A stretch of 6,313 nt of DNA from Bryobacterales bacterium. Its GTDB lineage: Bacteria; Acidobacteriota; Terriglobia; Bryobacterales; Bryobacteraceae. How positions within the stretch are numbered: position 1 is the stretch's first letter; every line of letters begins with the position of its first letter. The notes below the pieces were generated by a model. The model searched no databases. It had not been told where the DNA came from and saw nothing but the letters and a program-made list of their open reading frames with translations. The translations under genes and the position numbers were made by a program. Positions 1 through 6,313 of the stretch are shown here, in pieces. Location of the stretch: NCBI GenBank assembly GCA_003487005.1, contig DNFG01000322.1, positions 1 through 6,313 on the forward strand, given 5' to 3'.

Positions 1-6
1 GGCTGG

Positions 7-78
7 TTAGGCGGTGCTGCTGGCTTCGCGGGCGGAGTCGCGCATGTGGAGGAGGCGGATGCGGTCAGCCGGCGGCAT
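7..78 (-). pseudogene. 5' fragment of a HEPN-domain (DUF86/HepT-like) toxin gene
   Basis: The frame starts 14 bases inside the end of the nucleotidyltransferase gene and reads MPPADRIRLLHMRDSAREA, a typical beginning of DUF86/HepT HEPN proteins, which normally run to about 110-120 residues. It then reads SSTA and hits TAA at 7-9, after only 23 codons. The catalytic RNase motif (R-x4-6-H type) lies far downstream in the family, so it is not in the window. The last codons resemble the 3' end of ppdK (7-40 against 472-505), so the stop may come from a chimeric contig end and not from a real nonsense mutation. Family assignment rests on about 19 residues plus the gene order. Intactness in the genome cannot be judged from this window. 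Confidence 0.65.
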
Positions 79-373
79 ACTGCACCTGGGCGGTCTGGAG
101 AACCTCGTCGCGGAAATAGGGGCTGAGTTCGTTGGGGGTGCGCAGGTCCACTTTCCGGGCGCCGAAGAGGCCGGAGAGTTCACGTTCCATGGCGGCCATG
201 CGCAGAAAGCCGACTCGCACGCCGGGTTGGAATTCGACGAGCACGTCAATATCGCTGGATTCGGTGAACCGTTCGGTGAGCACGGAGCCGAAGAGCAGGA
301 GGCGGCGCACGCCGTGGCGGCGGCAGAATTCGGCCAACTGCTCCTGTTCGACGTCGATGTGTCCGGCAATCAT
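65..373 (-). CDS. MNT-type minimal nucleotidyltransferase (MntA-like antitoxin)
   Basis: A 102-residue protein of the minimal DNA-polymerase-beta-like nucleotidyltransferase family. FGS (28-30) with DID (41-43) forms the GS-x10-DxD active site, and Asp76 in KVDLRTP is the likely third metal-binding carboxylate. In studied MntA-HepT pairs such a protein AMPylates a tyrosine of the HEPN ribonuclease toxin and so neutralises it; the same role here is inferred from the family and from the overlapping HEPN start. The length is normal and all three carboxylates are present, so it should be active. The gene ends 14 bases inside the next reading frame, typical of this pair. No Shine-Dalgarno sequence precedes the ATG. 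The start could differ slightly, but FGS needs about 25 residues before it, so the present ATG fits well. It lies beyond the terminator of the ppdK operon and is probably transcribed separately. Confidence 0.9.
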   Translation of the reverse strand: MIAGHIDVEQEQLAEFCRRHGVRRLLLFGSVLTERFTESSDIDVLVEFQPGVRVGFLRMAAMERELSGLFGARKVDLRTPNELSPYFRDEVLQTAQVQYAAG

Positions 374-383
374 GCGTACTTTG

Positions 384-389
384 ATTATG
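384..389 (-). promoter_or_regulatory. Possible -10 element for the MNT gene
   Basis: Minus-strand CATAAT matches five of six bases of a sigma-70 -10 box and sits 10 bases before the nucleotidyltransferase ATG. A start site 7 bases downstream would leave a leader of about four bases, so the mRNA would be nearly leaderless. No convincing -35 box is seen about 17 bases upstream. The argument for a local promoter is mainly that a strong terminator lies directly upstream. Confidence 0.25.
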
Positions 390-416
390 GATCAGGCTGC
401 GCCGGGGCGGGATGGG

Positions 417-448
417 AAAAGGCCCGGAGCGGGTGGCTCCGGGCCTTT
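417..448 (-). terminator. Rho-independent terminator after ppdK
   Basis: A perfect inverted repeat, AAAGGCCCGGAGC paired with its complement around a five-base loop (431-435), gives a 13-bp stem. Read on the minus strand it ends in TTTT followed by CCC. It begins 23 bases after the ppdK stop codon, so it closes the glyQ-glyS-ppdK transcript and separates it from the MNT gene. Read on the plus strand the hairpin is followed only by TTTGG, so it should act mainly on minus-strand transcripts. Confidence 0.88.
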
Positions 449-471
449 GGTTTGCGAGTCAGGCTCGGTGG

Positions 472-3225
<2,754 letters not shown>

Positions 3226-3235
3226 AACGATTGTT

Positions 3236-3240
3236 CTCCT
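3236..3240 (-). promoter_or_regulatory. Ribosome binding site of ppdK
   Basis: On the minus strand, AGGAG is followed by ten bases and then ATG. It lies in the 37-base gap between glyS and ppdK and decides the ppdK start at 3225 over upstream in-frame ATGs that lie inside glyS. The gap has no room for an obvious promoter or terminator, which supports cotranscription with glyS. Confidence 0.85.
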
Positions 3241-3262
3241 GTGAACTGACTCACTGATGATT

Positions 3263-5370
3263 TCATTCGGTCGTTGCGGTCGTGACGATCTCCGAGAAGT
3301 CGGCGATCGATGAGAATTCAGACAACATGCGGCCCAGCAGCGCGAGCCGGTTGGCGCGAACGCCCGGGTCGGGGGCATTCACGAGGACGCTATCGAAGAA
3401 ACGGTCGAGCGTTTCGCGGAGCGTGGCCATCAACTGCAGGGCCTGGAGGAAGTCCCGCGAGGCGGAAGCCTGCCGGACCTGGGGTTCGAGGCGGGACAGA
3501 TCCTCGAAGAGGTCGAGTTCGGGGCCGGGTTCGAGCAGGGCGGGATTAACGTCGCCGCTGGACCACTGGGCCTGTTTGAGGACATTGCGGATGCGTTTGA
3601 CGCTGGCGGCGAGGGGTTCGAAGTTTTCGGTCTCGCGGACCATCTGGATGGCGAAGAGGCGGTCTTCGAGGTCGGGGAGGGTGGTCCAGGAGGAGGCGAG
3701 GGCGGCGTTGACCTCGTCGTACTTGAACTTGCGAACGTCGCGGAAGTAGTAGCGGATGCGATCGAGGAGGAAGTCCCAGAGTTGGCGGCTCCAGCGGAGG
3801 GCGCCGTCGTCTTCGCGGGCGGAGTCGTAGCCGCCGATGGCGAGGGCGGAGAAGGTGCGATGGGTTTCCTCGGCGCCGGCGGTGAGCAGTTCGCGGAGAT
3901 TGAGGGCGACGCGGCCTTCGACGAGGATTTTGACGAGGCCCTGGGCGGCGCGGCGGAGGCCGAAGGGGTCCTTGGAGCCGGTGGGAACGATGCCGATGGC
4001 GAAGCAGCCTTCGAGGGTATCGAGTTTATCGGCCATGGAGAGGACGCGGCCTTCGACGGAGGAGGGGATCGGGTCGTCGAGGCTTTGGGGGAGGTAGTGT
4101 TCGTAGACGGCGCGCCAGACGGCTTCGGGTTCACCCTGGGAGCGGGCGTAGAGGCCGCCCATGACGCCCTGGAGTTCGGTGAGTTCCTTGACCATTTCGG
4201 TGGTCAGGTCGGTTTTGGCGAGGGAGGCGGCGCGGCGGACGGAGGCGATATCGACGTTGAGGAGGCGGGCCATGCGGGTGGCGCCGGCTTCGATGCCCTG
4301 AGTTTTAGCGTGGTAAGAGCCGAGGCGGGCCTGGAAGGTGACGTTCTTGAGGTCGTCGATGCGCTGGGCGAGGGGTTTCTGCTGATCGACTTCCCAGAAG
4401 AAGCGGGCGTCGTTGAAGCGGGCTTCGAGGACGCGTTCATTGCCCTTGCGGACGAAGCCCTGGCGGTCGGCCTTCATGTTCATGACGGCGATGAAGTTGG
4501 GGGCCATGGAGCCATCAGGGCGCTGGAGGGTGAAGTAGCGCTGGTGGTGGCGCATGACGGTGGTCAGGACTTCGGCGGGGAGGCTGAGGAACTTCTCGTC
4601 GAAGGCGCCGAGGATGGGCGTGGGGAATTCAGTGAGGAAGGCGAGGTCGTCAAGGAGGGCTTCGTCGGCGGAGAGCTTGAGATCCGTGCCTTTGAGGAGC
4701 TTTTTGATGCCGTCGAGGATCTTTTTGCGGCGTTCGGAGGCGCTGAGGATGACGCCGTTCTTGCGGAGGCGGTCCTCGTAAGTGGAGTGGTCGAAGACGA
4801 CTTCATCGGCGCCGAGGCGGCGGTGGCCGCGGGAGTTGGCTCCGGACTGAACGCCGGCGAGTTCGAATTCGACGACCTGGTCGCCGAGGAGGCAGGCGAT
4901 CCAGCGGATGGGGCGAATGAAGCGGGCGCCGTCCTTGCCGGTCCAGTACATGGCCTTGGGCCAGGGGATTCTGGTGATCAGGGCGGGGAGAGCGGCGGCG
5001 AGGATCTCGCGGGTTTCGCGGCCGGCGACGGCGCGGCGGAGGGCGTAGTATTCGCCCTTGGGGGTGGATTCGATGGCGAGTTGGTCGAGGGTGACGCCGT
5101 TCTTGCGGGCGAAACCGTTGGCGGCGCCTTCGCCGGCGGCCTTCGGCGGGCCCAAGACGAGTTCGTCGCGGTCGGCCTGGCGGACGGGGAGGGAGGCGGT
5201 ACGGAGGACGAGGCGGCGGGGGGTGCCGTCGAGTTGAAGGTCCGCGGCTTCGAGGCGGTTTTCATCAAGGACGGAGCGGAAGAGGCGCTCGAGGTCGGCG
5301 AGGGCCGGGGCGATCATCCAGTGGGGGATTTCTTCGACGCCGATTTCGAGGAGGAAGGGGCGGAGTTCGC

Positions 5371-5374
<4 letters not shown>
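3263..5374 (-). CDS. glyS: Glycyl-tRNA synthetase beta subunit (GlyS)
   Basis: Beta subunit of the tetrameric bacterial glycyl-tRNA synthetase. In this family it binds and positions tRNA-Gly for the GlyQ active site. The product has 703 residues (E. coli GlyS is about 689). The N-terminus [15 protein letters not shown] (7-21) is typical. Further family blocks are [15 protein letters not shown] (74-94), IPWPKAMYW (136-144) with RFIRPIRW (151-158), SRGHR (181-185), VMRHHQRYF (273-281, HD-like region), and DKLDTLEG with [10 protein letters not shown] (468-477). The last 110 or so residues fit the DALR-type anticodon-binding region. The ATG start shares ATGA with the glyQ stop, with GGGGTGG just upstream, so translation is probably coupled to give equal subunits. 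ppdK follows after 37 bases. No broken frame or missing block is seen. Confidence 0.96.
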
Positions 5375-6246
<872 letters not shown>

Positions 6247-6267
<21 letters not shown>

Positions 6268-6313
6268 GCGAGGCTCTTTGAAAGAACCCCGCATGGATTG
6301 CTACCAGGAAACC
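6247..6313. repeat. Near-perfect 67-base palindrome at the right edge, over the glyQ start
   Basis: Bases 6247-6270 are the exact reverse complement of 6290-6313 (24 bp). The interior continues the pairing around a centre at 6280, with only two mismatched pairs (6271/6289 and 6274/6286). The repeat includes the glyQ start and first codons, so both strands encode MDCYQET. It ends exactly at the last base. This is what a fold-back (snap-back) read or assembly artefact looks like. A genuine hairpin hiding the glyQ start codon is possible but much less likely. Confidence 0.9.

Noticed and set aside
24..40. A 17-base exact match between the HEPN fragment (24-40) and glyS (3811-3827), both encoding DSARE in the same frame.
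   Set aside because: DSAREA is ordinary for DUF86 starts and the codons are the favoured GC-rich ones, so chance plus codon bias is sufficient. I do not treat it as a mobile repeat.

Overview
This 6,313-base, GC-rich window carries genes only on the minus strand. In transcription order (right to left) it reads glyQ, glyS, ppdK, an intrinsic terminator, then a MNT-type nucleotidyltransferase gene followed by the first codons of a HEPN (DUF86/HepT-like) partner that breaks off at the left edge. The style of the proteins (two-subunit bacterial GlyRS, the MSKYVYSFGGG-type PPDK and a MNT-HEPN pair) suggests a soil-type bacterium, and from memory I would guess Acidobacteriota (Solibacter/Bryobacter-like). 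That placement is inference and rests on no search.

Right and centre (3263-6267): glyQ and glyS encode the alpha and beta subunits of the tetrameric bacterial glycyl-tRNA synthetase. They overlap by 4 bases (ATGA), so their translation is probably coupled. After 37 bases, which hold a clear AGGAG ribosome binding site, ppdK (472-3225) encodes pyruvate, phosphate dikinase, the reversible link between pyruvate and PEP. A 13-bp GC-rich hairpin with a U tract (417-448) ends the run 23 bases past the ppdK stop. The three genes therefore look like one transcription unit joining Gly-tRNA charging with PEP/pyruvate metabolism. All three appear intact, with their key residues in place.

Left (1-373): the nucleotidyltransferase gene has its own start just past the terminator and overlaps the HEPN start by 14 bases, as in known MntA-HepT toxin-antitoxin modules. 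The HEPN frame stops after 23 codons. Its last codons look more like the 3' end of ppdK than like a HEPN protein, so the extreme left edge may be chimeric or eroded.

Both edges suggest that this is a complete small contig with unreliable ends. The last 67 bases (6247-6313) form an almost perfect palindrome around the glyQ start codon and run to the very last base, which is best explained as a fold-back artefact. I see no previously undescribed system. The observations worth checking are the two suspicious ends, the variant phosphohistidine loop and an enlarged segment in PPDK, and the near-leaderless look of the MNT gene.
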